Assembly: GCA_900549665.1 (NCBI GenBank)
Contig: URPH01000012.1
Span: forward strand, 5,727 to 69,726
Reading direction: 5' to 3'
Length of the DNA: 64,000 bases
From: an uncultured Lachnospiraceae bacterium
GTDB taxonomy: Bacteria; Bacillota; Clostridia; Lachnospirales; Lachnospiraceae
Shown: in pieces, positions 9,008-17,220 of the stretch
Layout: every line of letters begins with the position of its first letter
Numbering within the stretch: position 1 is the stretch's first letter
Position numbers and translations under genes: made by a program
The notes under the pieces: model-generated
Databases searched by the model: none
Seen by the model: the letters and a program-made list of their open reading frames with translations, nothing else
What the model was told of the DNA's origin: nothing

Positions 9008-9232
9008 TTATAAAATACCGGCTAAAATATGGTCATAGCGGATTTCTCTGACACATCCATGTTCATCTGTTACCAGATCCGCCATATAACCATGCTCTTC
9101 CCGAAAAACAGCTGTACTGATTCTTTTAGGCGAAGCAACTTCGCCGTCCAGATAAAGTATCGCCCCTTTTTTCAGGGATGCAGTTAAGTCTTCCTGCATT
9201 TGTTTTTGCTTTGTTTTCTTATTTGCTTCCAT
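9008..9232 (-). CDS. Small hypothetical protein
   Basis: 74 aa, lysine/glutamine-rich N-terminus, then a short beta-rich region (GAILYLDGEVASP, GYMADLVTDEHGCVREIRYDHI). No family is recognised. A GGAGG lies 14 nt before the ATG, which is long, but an in-frame stop directly upstream excludes an earlier start. The nearest strong promoter on this strand is about 370 nt upstream of the start codon, leaving a long apparent leader. Confidence 0.55.
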   Translation of the reverse strand: MEANKKTKQKQMQEDLTASLKKGAILYLDGEVASPKRISTAVFREEHGYMADLVTDEHGCVREIRYDHILAGIL

Positions 9233-9608
9233 AAATTGTTATTGTACCTCCATGGACTGTTTTTATGATGTATCGGCATCAGGCATGATTCAGCATCCCC
9301 AAAAGGTTTGTGATATATTATTAAAAATTGGAATCATACTTTTCCTGATAATGACGATACTATAAAAAGGATCAAGAATACTGCGGGACATGTAGATAAA
9401 TTGTGTTTTCACTGATGAATTTGACGTTGTATCATGAAAATCTGATTGGAAATAATCATTGATCAGGCACGAAGCCTTAGACGACCGCTAACGGTCAAAA
9501 ATGAATACGATCTGCTTTAAAGAATTCACTTTTAAAATGACATATAAAATAAGATAATCCCCATGCCTCCTTCCTATACGGATTGCCCCGGAAGCATCTT
9601 GTATGGTC

Positions 9609-9637
9609 ATTATACTTTAATTGTTAATCTTTGACAA
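9609..9637 (-). promoter_or_regulatory. Strong predicted minus-strand promoter
   Basis: TTGTCA, exactly 17 bp, TATAAT on the minus strand (plus 9632-9637 and 9609-9614). The start point would be near 9602. The only gene downstream on this strand is the 74-aa protein, whose start codon is about 370 nt away. Confidence 0.65.
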
Positions 9638-9739
9638 GATGCGTTTTTATTTTTTGGTAAATATGCACAAAGAAAAAACCGGTGTATTTTCCTGCCCTTT
9701 TATAATTCTAAAATTTTTTTAAACTGGCACCTGCCTCTA

Positions 9740-9768
9740 TTGACTTAATAAACTATACATTATAAGAT
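9740..9768 (+). promoter_or_regulatory. Predicted mecA promoter
   Basis: TTGACT at 9740-9745 followed by TATAAG at 9761-9766 (15-bp spacer) or TAAGAT at 9763-9768 (17-bp spacer). It lies about 40 bp before the mecA start codon. Confidence 0.5.
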
Positions 9769-9808
9769 ACATTTACAATTTTTTCGCACGCAGTAAGGAT
9801 GTGATAAC

Positions 9809-10543
9809 ATGAAAATCGAAAAAATTAATGACAATCAGATCCGCTGTACGCTCACGCGCAGCGATCTCGCCAGCCGCAAACTCAAGATCAGCGAACTGGC
9901 TTATGGAAGTGATAAAGCCAAGTCCTTATTCAAAGATATGATGGAACAGGCCTCTTATGAATTCGGGTTTGAGGCAGATGATATTCCGCTTATGATAGAA
10001 GCCGTCCCGATCAGCTCCGAATGCATCGTTTTAACGATCACAAAGGTGGAAGATCCCGAAGAACTCGATACCCGCTTTTCAAAATTTGCGCCTTCTGTTC
10101 ACGATGAAGAGCCGGCCGATGATGATATGGAAGATATTTCAGAGGAAGTCATGGATCTGTTCCACAAGGTTCAGAAATCCGATCAATTACCCAAAGGCTT
10201 ATCCGGCGGCACTCCTTCCAAAGATAAAAACAAGACTGAGTTAAGGACCGTTGAGGCCTGCTGCTTTTCTTTTGAAGCCCTCAATGAGGTGATCCGGTTT
10301 GCCCATGTCGCCAAAGGCTTTGTACTTTGCCAAAATTCATTATATAAAGATAAAGCATGCGGTCATTATCACCTTGTGATCTACAACCGTAATATCGGTG
10401 TCCGGGAGTTTAACCAGTTAAGCAATGCCGCCTCCGAATACGGACAGGTTTTGAAAAGCACTGCCAATCCGGAAGGCTATTACAATGAGCATTTTGAAAC
10501 GATCATCAGAGATCACGCACTGCAGTCACTCGCTGCGGTATAA
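9809..10543 (+). CDS. mecA: Adaptor protein MecA
   Basis: 244 aa. MecA adaptors deliver substrates to the ClpC AAA+ unfoldase. The N-terminal substrate-binding domain begins MKIEKINDNQIRCTLTRSDL and includes the YEFGFEADDIPLMIEA segment; an acidic, low-complexity linker (residues about 95-150) leads to a C-terminal ClpC-binding domain ending near DHALQSL. The order and length are normal. It is monocistronic, with its own promoter, and ends before a hairpin shared with the convergent DUF1858 gene. Confidence 0.92.
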   Translation: MKIEKINDNQIRCTLTRSDLASRKLKISELAYGSDKAKSLFKDMMEQASYEFGFEADDIPLMIEAVPISSECIVLTITKVEDPEELDTRFSKFAPSVHDEEPADDDMEDISEEVMDLFHKVQKSDQLPKGLSGGTPSKDKNKTELRTVEACCFSFEALNEVIRFAHVAKGFVLCQNSLYKDKACGHYHLVIYNRNIGVREFNQLSNAASEYGQVLKSTANPEGYYNEHFETIIRDHALQSLAAV

Positions 10544-10579
10544 ATGACAATCTCTGATACACCAAAGCCATAAAGTGAT

Positions 10580-10614
10580 AAAAAAGGCTGTGACATCCGC
10601 AAGGTGTCACAGCC
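10580..10614 (-). terminator. Rho-independent terminator downstream of the DUF1858 gene
   Basis: Perfect 10-bp stem GGCTGTGACA/TGTCACAGCC (10586-10595 with 10605-10614). Read on the minus strand it is followed by six T residues, so it ends the DUF1858 transcript; on the plus strand it could also help end mecA. Confidence 0.85.
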
Positions 10615-10636
10615 TGATTTATTATTATGACAATGA

Positions 10637-10828
10637 TTATAAGCTGTTAATTTTAGCCATTAATTCATCAATATCAATTCCATGAACTGCCGCAGCTTCT
10701 TCCAGTGTTTCCATCTGGGATGCGGGACAACCCAAACAATGCATTCCTGCTTCCAGTAAAACCGGAACAACATTCTGGTCTTTTACAAGAATTTCACCGA
10801 TTGTCATGTCTTTTGTGATTCCTGACAT
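10637..10828 (-). CDS. DUF1858 domain-containing protein (redox disulfide type)
   Basis: 63 aa and a single DUF1858 domain: TIGEILVKDQNVVPVLLEAG followed by HCLGCPASQMETLEEAAAVHG, in which CLGC is the CxxC pair. Such proteins accompany hybrid-cluster proteins and are suggested to be small disulfide redox carriers; the actual partner is not visible here. GGAGGCG lies upstream of the ATG and a strong terminator follows. Confidence 0.88.
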   Translation of the reverse strand: MSGITKDMTIGEILVKDQNVVPVLLEAGMHCLGCPASQMETLEEAAAVHGIDIDELMAKINSL

Positions 10829-10924
10829 TATCTACGCCTCCTTCAACTTGGATTTATTTCTGGTTTAGTATAACCTAATCACCGTATTTTATCAATGAAT
10901 GTATTTATAAAATTTCTCATAAAT

Positions 10925-11515
10925 CTATTCCTGTTCGGCAATCCGGCAGATAATATCCACACAGGTATCTATTCCCAGTGTAGAACTCTTGAGCATCAGA
11001 TCATAATAATCAGCCTTGCCAAACTCTGTATTGGTATAATAAGTACAATATTTTCTGCGGGCTTTATCAATGGCCTTCATTTCATCCAAAATCTGACTTT
11101 CGGAATATCCGGGCATCTGGCTCTTTAAGTTCTGCAGTCTGAAATAAGGGGATGCTGCGATAAATACATGCAAAGAATGATCAAATTCTTTTAATACCAC
11201 ATTGGCATTTCTTCCTACGATCACGCACTTTCCTTTTTCTCCGACCTTGCGGATCGCATCTCTCTGGGCCTCGAAAAGCTTTTCGTTTAACGGCTTATTG
11301 TAAAAATCAAACAAACTCTGTCCAAGTCCGAAATTGTGGGGAACCTTTTCATCATAATGACGAAAATCCTCTGCTGTCAGGCTCGCAGATTCCATTGCTG
11401 AGCGGATAATCACATCCTTATCCATGTAGTAATATCCCAGCCGGTTGGCAACAGCTTTTCCGATCTGTCCGCCTCCGGCCCCGAATTCTCTGCTGATTGT
11501 AATAATTTTCTTCAT
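10925..11515 (-). CDS. Cytidylate kinase-like family protein
   Basis: 196 aa. The P-loop region ITISREFGAGGGQIGKAVANRLGY is typical of the AAA_26 cytidylate-kinase-like family found widely in Clostridia, distinct from canonical Cmk. A lid-like segment and ending ICRIAEQE are present. It is probably a nucleotide or other small-molecule kinase, with substrate unknown. It sits 12 nt downstream of the ABC transporter ATPase gene and has AGGAGG at a good distance, so it may be cotranscribed with the transporter. Confidence 0.85.
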   Translation of the reverse strand: MKKIITISREFGAGGGQIGKAVANRLGYYYMDKDVIIRSAMESASLTAEDFRHYDEKVPHNFGLGQSLFDFYNKPLNEKLFEAQRDAIRKVGEKGKCVIVGRNANVVLKEFDHSLHVFIAASPYFRLQNLKSQMPGYSESQILDEMKAIDKARRKYCTYYTNTEFGKADYYDLMLKSSTLGIDTCVDIICRIAEQE

Positions 11516-11527
11516 AGCCGTTACCTC

Positions 11528-12268
11528 CTATAATACTTTATTCAGGAAATCAATGGTTCTTTGTTCTTTGGGATTTTGCAGTACTTCCTGCGGTGTACCC
11601 TCTTCTACGATATAACCGCCGTCCATAAACAGGACACGGTCTGCAACCTCTCTGGCAAATCCCATTTCATGTGTAACGATGACCATGGTCATACCATCTG
11701 CCGCCAGATCCTTCATAACCTGGAGAACCTCTCCTACCATTTCCGGATCCAGTGCGGAGGTCGGTTCATCAAACAACATGATATCCGGCTTCATACAAAG
11801 CGCTCTTGCAATCGCAATTCTCTGTTTTTGTCCACCGGAAAGCTGACTGGGATAGCTTTCCTTCTTTTCTACCAGTCCAACCTTTTGAAGCATTTCCAAT
11901 GCACGCTCTTTGGCTTCTGCCTTGGAGCATTTCTTGAGCATGTTGGGAGCAAGCATCAGGTTGTCTAAAATGTTTAAATTGTTGAAAAGATTAAAATGCT
12001 GGAATACCATTCCGACATTTTCACGCAGCTTGTTGATATTGGTCTTTTTGCTGGTAACATCCATATCATTGACAATGATCGTACCACCCGTGGATTCCTC
12101 AAGACGGTTGAGACATCGCAGGAATGTGGATTTGCCGGAACCGGACGGTCCGATGACAACCACAACTTCCCCTTCATAAATATCGGTTGAGATATCCTTT
12201 AATACCTCCAGGCTGCCAAAGCTTTTTTTGAGATTTTCAACATGAATCTTTAATTTTCTATCTTCCAA
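11528..12268 (-). CDS. Polar amino acid ABC transporter ATP-binding protein (GlnQ type)
   Basis: 246 aa cytoplasmic ATPase. Walker A GPSGSGKS, Q-loop region VFQHFNLF, signature LSGGQKQR and Walker B IMLFDEPTSALDPE are all present, and the spacing matches the GlnQ/HisP polar amino acid uptake class. The start is TTG at 12268 with GGAG 8 nt upstream, overlapping the permease gene by 11 nt. Together with the permease and the lipoprotein it forms a complete importer. Confidence 0.95.
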   Translation of the reverse strand: MEDRKLKIHVENLKKSFGSLEVLKDISTDIYEGEVVVVIGPSGSGKSTFLRCLNRLEESTGGTIIVNDMDVTSKKTNINKLRENVGMVFQHFNLFNNLNILDNLMLAPNMLKKCSKAEAKERALEMLQKVGLVEKKESYPSQLSGGQKQRIAIARALCMKPDIMLFDEPTSALDPEMVGEVLQVMKDLAADGMTMVIVTHEMGFAREVADRVLFMDGGYIVEEGTPQEVLQNPKEQRTIDFLNKVL

Positions 12269-12929
12269 CGTTTAATCTCCTTTCCATAACCTTTGCACAT
12301 CTTGAAAGAATCGTGATGACGATCAGATACATGATGCCGACAATTGCCCAGGTCTGAAATGCCATAAAGGTATTGGCCTGTACGTTTTTGGCTGTATTGA
12401 CAAGTTCCGGGAAGCCGATAACCGACAAAATAGAAGTATCCTTTAAGGTGATGATAAACTGATTGATAAAGGTCGGAATCATTGTACGGATTGCCTGCGG
12501 CAGTACAACCTTACGCATGGCCATTCCATAGGAAAGCCCTAAAGACCGGGCCGCTTCCATCTGTCCTATGTCAACAGACTGGATACCGGCTCTGATGATC
12601 TCAGCCATATAAGCACCACAGTTTAACGCCAGACAGATCGTGCCGGCCTGTAATGCGGAAAGCGTCACATTAAAGCCACCGATAATCGTATTGAAAAAAT
12701 AGGGTGCTCCAAAATATACAAAGAACGCCAATACGATCATCGGCACTCCTCTGACAATATCTACGAAAATCTGGGAAACGATATTACAGACTCTGCTTTT
12801 TACCACACCAAGCAATCCGAAAAGAAGACCGATGATGCAGGCAAAAAATAACCCAAGCAGTGCAAGTAACAGGGTCTTGCCCATTGCGGCTATCAGCATA
12901 TTGCCATACACTGTTATAATTTTTACCAT
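12258..12929 (-). CDS. Polar amino acid ABC transporter permease
   Basis: 223 aa, about five membrane helices. The EAA loop is visible as GQMEAARSLGLSYGMAMRKVVLPQA. The protein forms the membrane channel, probably as a homodimer because no second permease is encoded. It lies downstream of the binding protein and overlaps the ATPase gene. Specificity (glutamine, cystine or other polar amino acid) is not determinable by eye. Confidence 0.93.
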   Translation of the reverse strand: MVKIITVYGNMLIAAMGKTLLLALLGLFFACIIGLLFGLLGVVKSRVCNIVSQIFVDIVRGVPMIVLAFFVYFGAPYFFNTIIGGFNVTLSALQAGTICLALNCGAYMAEIIRAGIQSVDIGQMEAARSLGLSYGMAMRKVVLPQAIRTMIPTFINQFIITLKDTSILSVIGFPELVNTAKNVQANTFMAFQTWAIVGIMYLIVITILSRCAKVMERRLNVGR

Positions 12930-13075
12930 AACTTTTTCCTTTCTGTATCTTTAAATATATTCTATTTCAGATATCAGGATCAAAAGGTCAAAAAGCCGTC
13001 CGTGCCTGCACGATAAGACTTCTGAACCCGGACCCCTAACATTATTTTATACTATATTGTCCAAAAAAGAAAGAT

Positions 13076-13105
13076 GCCGGACAGGAGAAAGTCCTCCCGC
13101 CCGGC
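13076..13105 (-). terminator. Hairpin between binding-protein and permease genes
   Basis: Interrupted stem GCCGG...CCGGC (13076-13080 with 13101-13105) with an inner GGAG/CTCC. On the minus strand it is followed by a T-rich run (TCTTTCTTTTTT). Such partial terminators often let the binding-protein mRNA exceed the permease-ATPase mRNA. Confidence 0.6.
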
Positions 13106-13137
13106 GATCCGTCAGATATCATATAAGCTTCTGTTGA

Positions 13138-13989
13138 TTATTCTCCAAGATACTTAGCAAGGATTTCGTCATATTTGCCGTTAGCCTTGATGTTTGCAAG
13201 ACCTGCATTGAACATATCGATCAGTTCCTGATTGTCTGCATTGAAAATAGCCATACCGTACTGAGCAGGTTCGTTGCCTGTTCCGTCTACTAATTTCATT
13301 GCAAGACCGCCGTCTTTGATGTTTGCTGACATGATCGGAGTATCATCAAATACTGCTGCAACCTGACCGCCGATAACAGCCTGATACATTGTAGGTGAAT
13401 CCTCAAAATATGTGATCGTAAATCCATATTCATCTTTGAGGCTTTCTGCATATGAAGCGCTCATGGATCCTGTCTTAACAGCTACTGATTTGCCGGAAAG
13501 ATCATCAAATCCGTCAATATCTGAGCTTTCTGCCACTGCCATGCACTGGTTGGCATCATAATAACCATCTGAGAAAATCCAGCCTGAAGCCTTACGTTCG
13601 TCAGTGATTGAAGCTCCTGCGATCATACCGTCAGCCTGACCGGCCTGGCATGCTGCGATGGAAGCATCCCATCCAAGAACCTGTACTTCATAATCAAATC
13701 CCTGATCTTCAGCAACTGCTGCAAGGATATCCATATCAATACCTACAAAATCACCTGCATCATCTGTGTACTCGAAAGGCTTAAAGGATGTATCTGTACC
13801 GATCACCCATGTCTTTTTGGATGCATCTGTTGCTGTATCTGCTGAGTCAGCTGATGTTGTGTCGGCAGCTTCTGTTGTCTCTGTTGTCTCAGCTGCACCT
13901 GTTGATGCAGGTTCCTCTGTGCTGCCACATGCTACAAGGCCAAATACCATTGTAGATGCCATAAGTAATGCTAATAATTTCTTTTTCAT
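13138..13989 (-). CDS. Amino acid ABC transporter substrate-binding lipoprotein
   Basis: 283 aa from the chosen start. The lipoprotein signal ends LVAC with the acylated cysteine at residue 21, followed by a Thr/Glu/Ala-rich linker (about 22-58) and an SBP_bac_3 domain starting WVIGTDTSFKPFEY, with GIDMDILAAVAED and VAVKTGS. It captures a polar amino acid outside the membrane. ATG at 13989 is preferred over 13995 because AGGAG is 8 nt before it. A consensus-like promoter lies directly upstream. Confidence 0.95.
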   Translation of the reverse strand: MKKKLLALLMASTMVFGLVACGSTEEPASTGAAETTETTEAADTTSADSADTATDASKKTWVIGTDTSFKPFEYTDDAGDFVGIDMDILAAVAEDQGFDYEVQVLGWDASIAACQAGQADGMIAGASITDERKASGWIFSDGYYDANQCMAVAESSDIDGFDDLSGKSVAVKTGSMSASYAESLKDEYGFTITYFEDSPTMYQAVIGGQVAAVFDDTPIMSANIKDGGLAMKLVDGTGNEPAQYGMAIFNADNQELIDMFNAGLANIKANGKYDEILAKYLGE

Positions 13990-14037
13990 AACCATTTCTC
14001 CTCTCTTGGTCCTTAGTTTCAGGCAACCATGGTACTT

Positions 14038-14066
14038 ATTTTACAATATAAAGATGTATGTGTCAA
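14038..14066 (-). promoter_or_regulatory. Promoter of the amino acid ABC transporter operon
   Basis: TTGACA (plus 14061-14066), 17 bp, TAAAAT (plus 14038-14043) on the minus strand. It lies about 50 bp upstream of the binding-protein start. This is one of the best sigma-A matches in the window. Confidence 0.75.
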
Positions 14067-14160
14067 AAGAATAAACACAAAAACATACCAATATCATCTG
14101 ATACCACGGCCTACTGCCCATCTATATCAACAGCCCGGTTTCTGTACCCGGCTATGATAT

Positions 14161-14868
14161 TCATTGTTTGCAGGCATCGACAAAAGCCTGTACAAGCCTG
14201 CGGCTTTCCTCGTTTACCTGATAGGAAAATTCCGGATGCCACTGAATTCCCAGCATAAATTTTTTATCTTTGACCTCAATCGCTTCAACCAGCCCGTCTT
14301 CCGAATACGCAGAAACATCGACACAGGGCGCCGGTGTTTTGACCGCCTGATGGTGATAACTGTTGACACCGTGGAAGCCTGCACCGACAATGTCGGAAAG
14401 CTTTGTTCCTTCTTCCACACGGATCCGGTGAGCTGTGACATCATACGGTGGCTTCATATGATGCTCTGCCCTGCATGGATATTCGGTCGGCAGATCCTGA
14501 TACAGATCACCACCAAGATATGCATTCATAAACTGAATTCCGCGGCAGATACCAAGCACCGGCTTATCCTCTCTGAGTGCCATACCCAATAAGATGCCTT
14601 CCATTTCATCCCTTTCCCTGCAGGGAATGCCGCAATTGGCAGCTGCTTCCTTTCCGTATACATAAGGTCCTACATCATGTCCTCCGGTAAACAACAGACC
14701 GTCACACAGTGCGAATGCCTGCAGAAGCTCCTCTTTATCCGTTGTAAGCGGAAGCATAATAGGAAGCGCACGGCATTGTTCCAGCACCTTCATATAGCCC
14801 GGGAGCATCCAATAACTCTCTTTTTCATCATCATATAACGGAATCAATCCGACAACCGGTCTTTTCAT
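14161..14868 (-). CDS. Class I glutamine amidotransferase-like hydrolase (peptidase C26, PuuD type)
   Basis: 235 aa. The nucleophile elbow is PVLGICRGIQ with catalytic Cys, and the His/Glu pair lies in GIQWHPEF. LLFTGGHDVGPYVYG is typical of gamma-glutamyl-gamma-aminobutyrate hydrolase relatives. It probably cleaves gamma-glutamyl amides. No polyamine genes flank it, so substrate is open. It has its own weak promoter and a leader hairpin. Confidence 0.85.
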   Translation of the reverse strand: MKRPVVGLIPLYDDEKESYWMLPGYMKVLEQCRALPIMLPLTTDKEELLQAFALCDGLLFTGGHDVGPYVYGKEAAANCGIPCRERDEMEGILLGMALREDKPVLGICRGIQFMNAYLGGDLYQDLPTEYPCRAEHHMKPPYDVTAHRIRVEEGTKLSDIVGAGFHGVNSYHHQAVKTPAPCVDVSAYSEDGLVEAIEVKDKKFMLGIQWHPEFSYQVNEESRRLVQAFVDACKQ

Positions 14869-14946
14869 ACGTTCTCCCTTATCATCAGACCGCCGCAGTC
14901 AGATATTTCTCATACAACGGTCATGTCCGATCCTGTAAACAAAAAA

Positions 14947-14969
14947 GCCCCTGCCCATTCAGCAGACGC
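14947..14969 (-). terminator. Terminator-like hairpin in the leader of the C26 hydrolase gene
   Basis: Stem GCGTCTGC/GCAGGGGC on the minus strand (one mismatch, one wobble) followed by six T residues. It lies between a possible promoter at 14990-15018 and the gene, about 80 nt before the start codon, so it may attenuate expression or end a very short RNA. Confidence 0.45.
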
Positions 14970-14989
14970 CCTTGTCTATTACTTGATAC

Positions 14990-15018
14990 AATATACAATC
15001 ATTATCCAAAAAATGCAA
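14990..15018 (-). promoter_or_regulatory. Possible promoter of the C26 hydrolase gene
   Basis: TTGCAT, 17 bp, TATATT on the minus strand. The -35 box is weak. Confidence 0.35.
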
Positions 15019-15136
15019 CTGTTTTTTTTACGCACAAGACTCTTTTCTATTTTTTTACACTTGTTTTATCATGATGAATGTATTAGAATACATCTATGAA
15101 GGACAAGATTTTATCTATACAAGGAGGATAATGACT

Positions 15137-15307
15137 ATGGCATTCGTAATTAACGATGGTTGTGTAGCATGTGGTGCTTGTGAAGGAGCATGCCCTGTTG
15201 GAGCAATCAGCATGGGAGATGGCAAATTTGAAATCGACGCAGATAAATGTGTAGATTGTGGTACATGTGCCGGTCAGTGCCCTACAGGCTCTATCGAGGC
15301 TGAATAA
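15137..15307 (+). CDS. 2[4Fe-4S] ferredoxin
   Basis: 56 aa clostridial-type ferredoxin, a soluble low-potential electron carrier. Two cluster motifs are intact: CVACGACEGACP and CVDCGTCAGQCP, and the length is canonical. The ATG at 15137 (MAFVIND) is chosen since GGAGG lies about 9 nt upstream; longer in-frame starts at 15071 or 15131 add residues not seen in the family. It is monocistronic with a strong terminator. Confidence 0.97.
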   Translation: MAFVINDGCVACGACEGACPVGAISMGDGKFEIDADKCVDCGTCAGQCPTGSIEAE

Positions 15308-15343
15308 TCAGTTTTGATATATCGACCGTTAAATAATAAAAAG

Positions 15344-15368
15344 CCTCACCGTACGGTGAGGTTTTTTA
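15344..15368 (+). terminator. Bidirectional terminator between ferredoxin gene and dnaB
   Basis: Perfect 18-bp palindrome CCTCACCGTACGGTGAGG at 15344-15361 with T6 on the plus side and A-rich sequence on the other, so it can serve both convergent genes. Confidence 0.92.
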
Positions 15369-15393
15369 TTGTATTTTTATGGTTTATGGTCTG

Positions 15394-16752
15394 TCAGCCC
15401 TCATTCGTCTGATAACGTTTCTCCAAATTGGCAAATTTGGTATAATCCGGCAGCCATGCAAGCTTGACTACTCCTGTCGGACCACTTCTCTGCTTTGCCA
15501 CATTGATCTCCGCAATTCCGATTTCCTTGGAATCTTTGTTATAATAGTCATCTCTGTAAATAAACATTACGACATCGGCATCCTGCTCAATCGCTCCGGA
15601 TTCTCGAAGATCTGATAACATCGGACGCTTATCCGGTCTTTGTTCAACGGCACGACTAAGCTGCGACAGTGCGATAACCGGAATATCCAGCTCTCTCGCC
15701 AATGACTTTAGAGATCGGGAAATTTCTGAAATTTCCTGCTGCCTTGATTCGGATGCAGCTCTGCTTGAGCCCTTCATCAGCTGCAAGTAGTCGATGATGA
15801 TCAGCTTGATATCCTTTTCCATTTTGTATTTTCTGCACTTGCTGCGAAGCTCCGATACCGTAAGGCTCGGCGGCGCATCAATGATCAGGTTGGAGTCTCC
15901 GATCTCTCCCGCCGATCTTACGATCTTTTCCCATTCGTCATCGGAAAGATTTCCGGTACGGATATGGCCGGAGTCAACATTGGATTCCAATGAAAGAAGT
16001 CGGTTTACAAGCTCAACCTCTCCCATTTCCAAACTGAAGATAGCAACTGACATATTTTTGCGCAGTGCCACATATTCTGCAATATTTAATACAAAAGCGG
16101 TCTTTCCCATTGCGGGACGCGCTGCGATCAGTACAAGGTTGGATCCGTGAAGACCCGCCAGCTTGTAATCCAAATCCAGAAAGCCGGTTGGAACACCGGT
16201 CACATTGCCGGAAGACTGTGATGCAGCCTCAATCCTTGATAAAGCCTGCATAACAACCTCATCAATCGGCATATGTGATGATATCTTGCGCGACTGCACC
16301 AGATCAAACACCTTTTTCTCGGTTTCCTCAAGCAGGGAATTGTAATCCTGCTTTCCTTCATAACAGGCATTTGCAATTCCTTCATTGATCTTTATCATCT
16401 TGCGCAGAGTAGACTTTTCAATCAGGATGTTGCAAAAATCCCGTATCAGGCTGGAATTGGTATCTGCGACCAGTCCCCCAAGATACTCTATATTGTTTAT
16501 CTCATCCGGGATTCCCTTTTCCTTCAGCTTGTTTTGAAGAGGAATGACATCGGGGACGCTTCCTCTGTCATACAATTCGACAATAGCATCAAATATAATG
16601 CCGTTTTGTTTCCCGTAAAAATCATCTGAGGTCAGCAGCTCCGTTGCTGTTACAATCGCATCTTTATCGGATATCATCGCACCGATAACCGCCTGCTCCG
16701 CATCCAGACTGTAAGGCATGACCCTCTTTTTAATTTGCTCTTCTGCCGGCAT
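15394..16752 (-). CDS. dnaB: Replicative DNA helicase DnaB
   Basis: 452 aa, normal length. The N-terminal helical domain begins PYSLDAEQAVIGAMI; the RecA-like domain has Walker A ARPAMGKTAF, EISRSLKSLARELDIPV and the Walker B region LIIIDYLQLM. It unwinds the lagging-strand template at the fork. It is the last gene of gdpP-rplI-dnaB, an order conserved in Firmicutes, starting 21 nt after rplI. Confidence 0.97.
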   Translation of the reverse strand: MPAEEQIKKRVMPYSLDAEQAVIGAMISDKDAIVTATELLTSDDFYGKQNGIIFDAIVELYDRGSVPDVIPLQNKLKEKGIPDEINNIEYLGGLVADTNSSLIRDFCNILIEKSTLRKMIKINEGIANACYEGKQDYNSLLEETEKKVFDLVQSRKISSHMPIDEVVMQALSRIEAASQSSGNVTGVPTGFLDLDYKLAGLHGSNLVLIAARPAMGKTAFVLNIAEYVALRKNMSVAIFSLEMGEVELVNRLLSLESNVDSGHIRTGNLSDDEWEKIVRSAGEIGDSNLIIDAPPSLTVSELRSKCRKYKMEKDIKLIIIDYLQLMKGSSRAASESRQQEISEISRSLKSLARELDIPVIALSQLSRAVEQRPDKRPMLSDLRESGAIEQDADVVMFIYRDDYYNKDSKEIGIAEINVAKQRSGPTGVVKLAWLPDYTKFANLEKRYQTNEG

Positions 16753-16773
16753 ATTGCACTCTTCCTAACTCTT

Positions 16774-17220
16774 TTACTGCTCTGTAACTTTTACACGGAT
16801 CATTCCGCTTACCTTGGGATGAAGCTTTACCTTTACCTCGTATGTGCCGAAATTTTTGATGGCCTCGGGCAATACAAGCTTCTTTTTATCAATTTCCCTG
16901 CCAAACTGCTCCTTGTATGCAGCTGCGATCTCCTTGGAAGATACGGAGCCAAACGCCTTTCCGCCCTCGCCAGATTTCATCTTGACAACAACGATCTGCT
17001 CTTCCATTTCTTTTGCAAAATCCTTAGCCGCCTGCAGCTGCTCTGCAGCAATCTTTTCTTCATTGGCCTTCTGCAGCTTAAGGTCATTTAAGTTTTTGGG
17101 TGTAGCCTCCACACCAAGCTTGTGTGGCAGGATGTAGTTTCTCACATATCCATCGCTTTTTTCAATGATATCTCCCTTTTTTCCTACATTTTTAACATCT
17201 TCCAACAAAATAATCTTCAT
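16774..17220 (-). CDS. rplI: 50S ribosomal protein L9
   Basis: 148 aa. The N-terminal domain MKIILLEDVKNVGKKGDI and the NYILP-HKLGVEAT region are typical; the C-terminal domain ends with HPKVSGMIRVKVTEQ. L9 binds 23S rRNA near the L1 stalk. The start codon immediately follows the gdpP stop, and its AAGGAG lies inside gdpP. Confidence 0.97.
   Translation of the reverse strand: MKIILLEDVKNVGKKGDIIEKSDGYVRNYILPHKLGVEATPKNLNDLKLQKANEEKIAAEQLQAAKDFAKEMEEQIVVVKMKSGEGGKAFGSVSSKEIAAAYKEQFGREIDKKKLVLPEAIKNFGTYEVKVKLHPKVSGMIRVKVTEQ

Larger units (their letters stand above)
9233..9808. other. Long intergenic region between the small hypothetical gene and mecA
   Basis: 576 bp with no convincing ORF. 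It holds divergent promoters: one for mecA near the right end and a near-consensus minus-strand promoter at 9609-9637. Between that promoter and the small gene there are small hairpins (GACCG-ctaa-CGGTC at 9483-9496 and a nearby GGCACGAAGCC type stem). An 8-bp stem GCATCTTG/CAAGATGC (9594-9601 with 9635-9642) followed by a T-rich run reads like a plus-strand terminator but overlaps the minus promoter. Confidence 0.5.
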
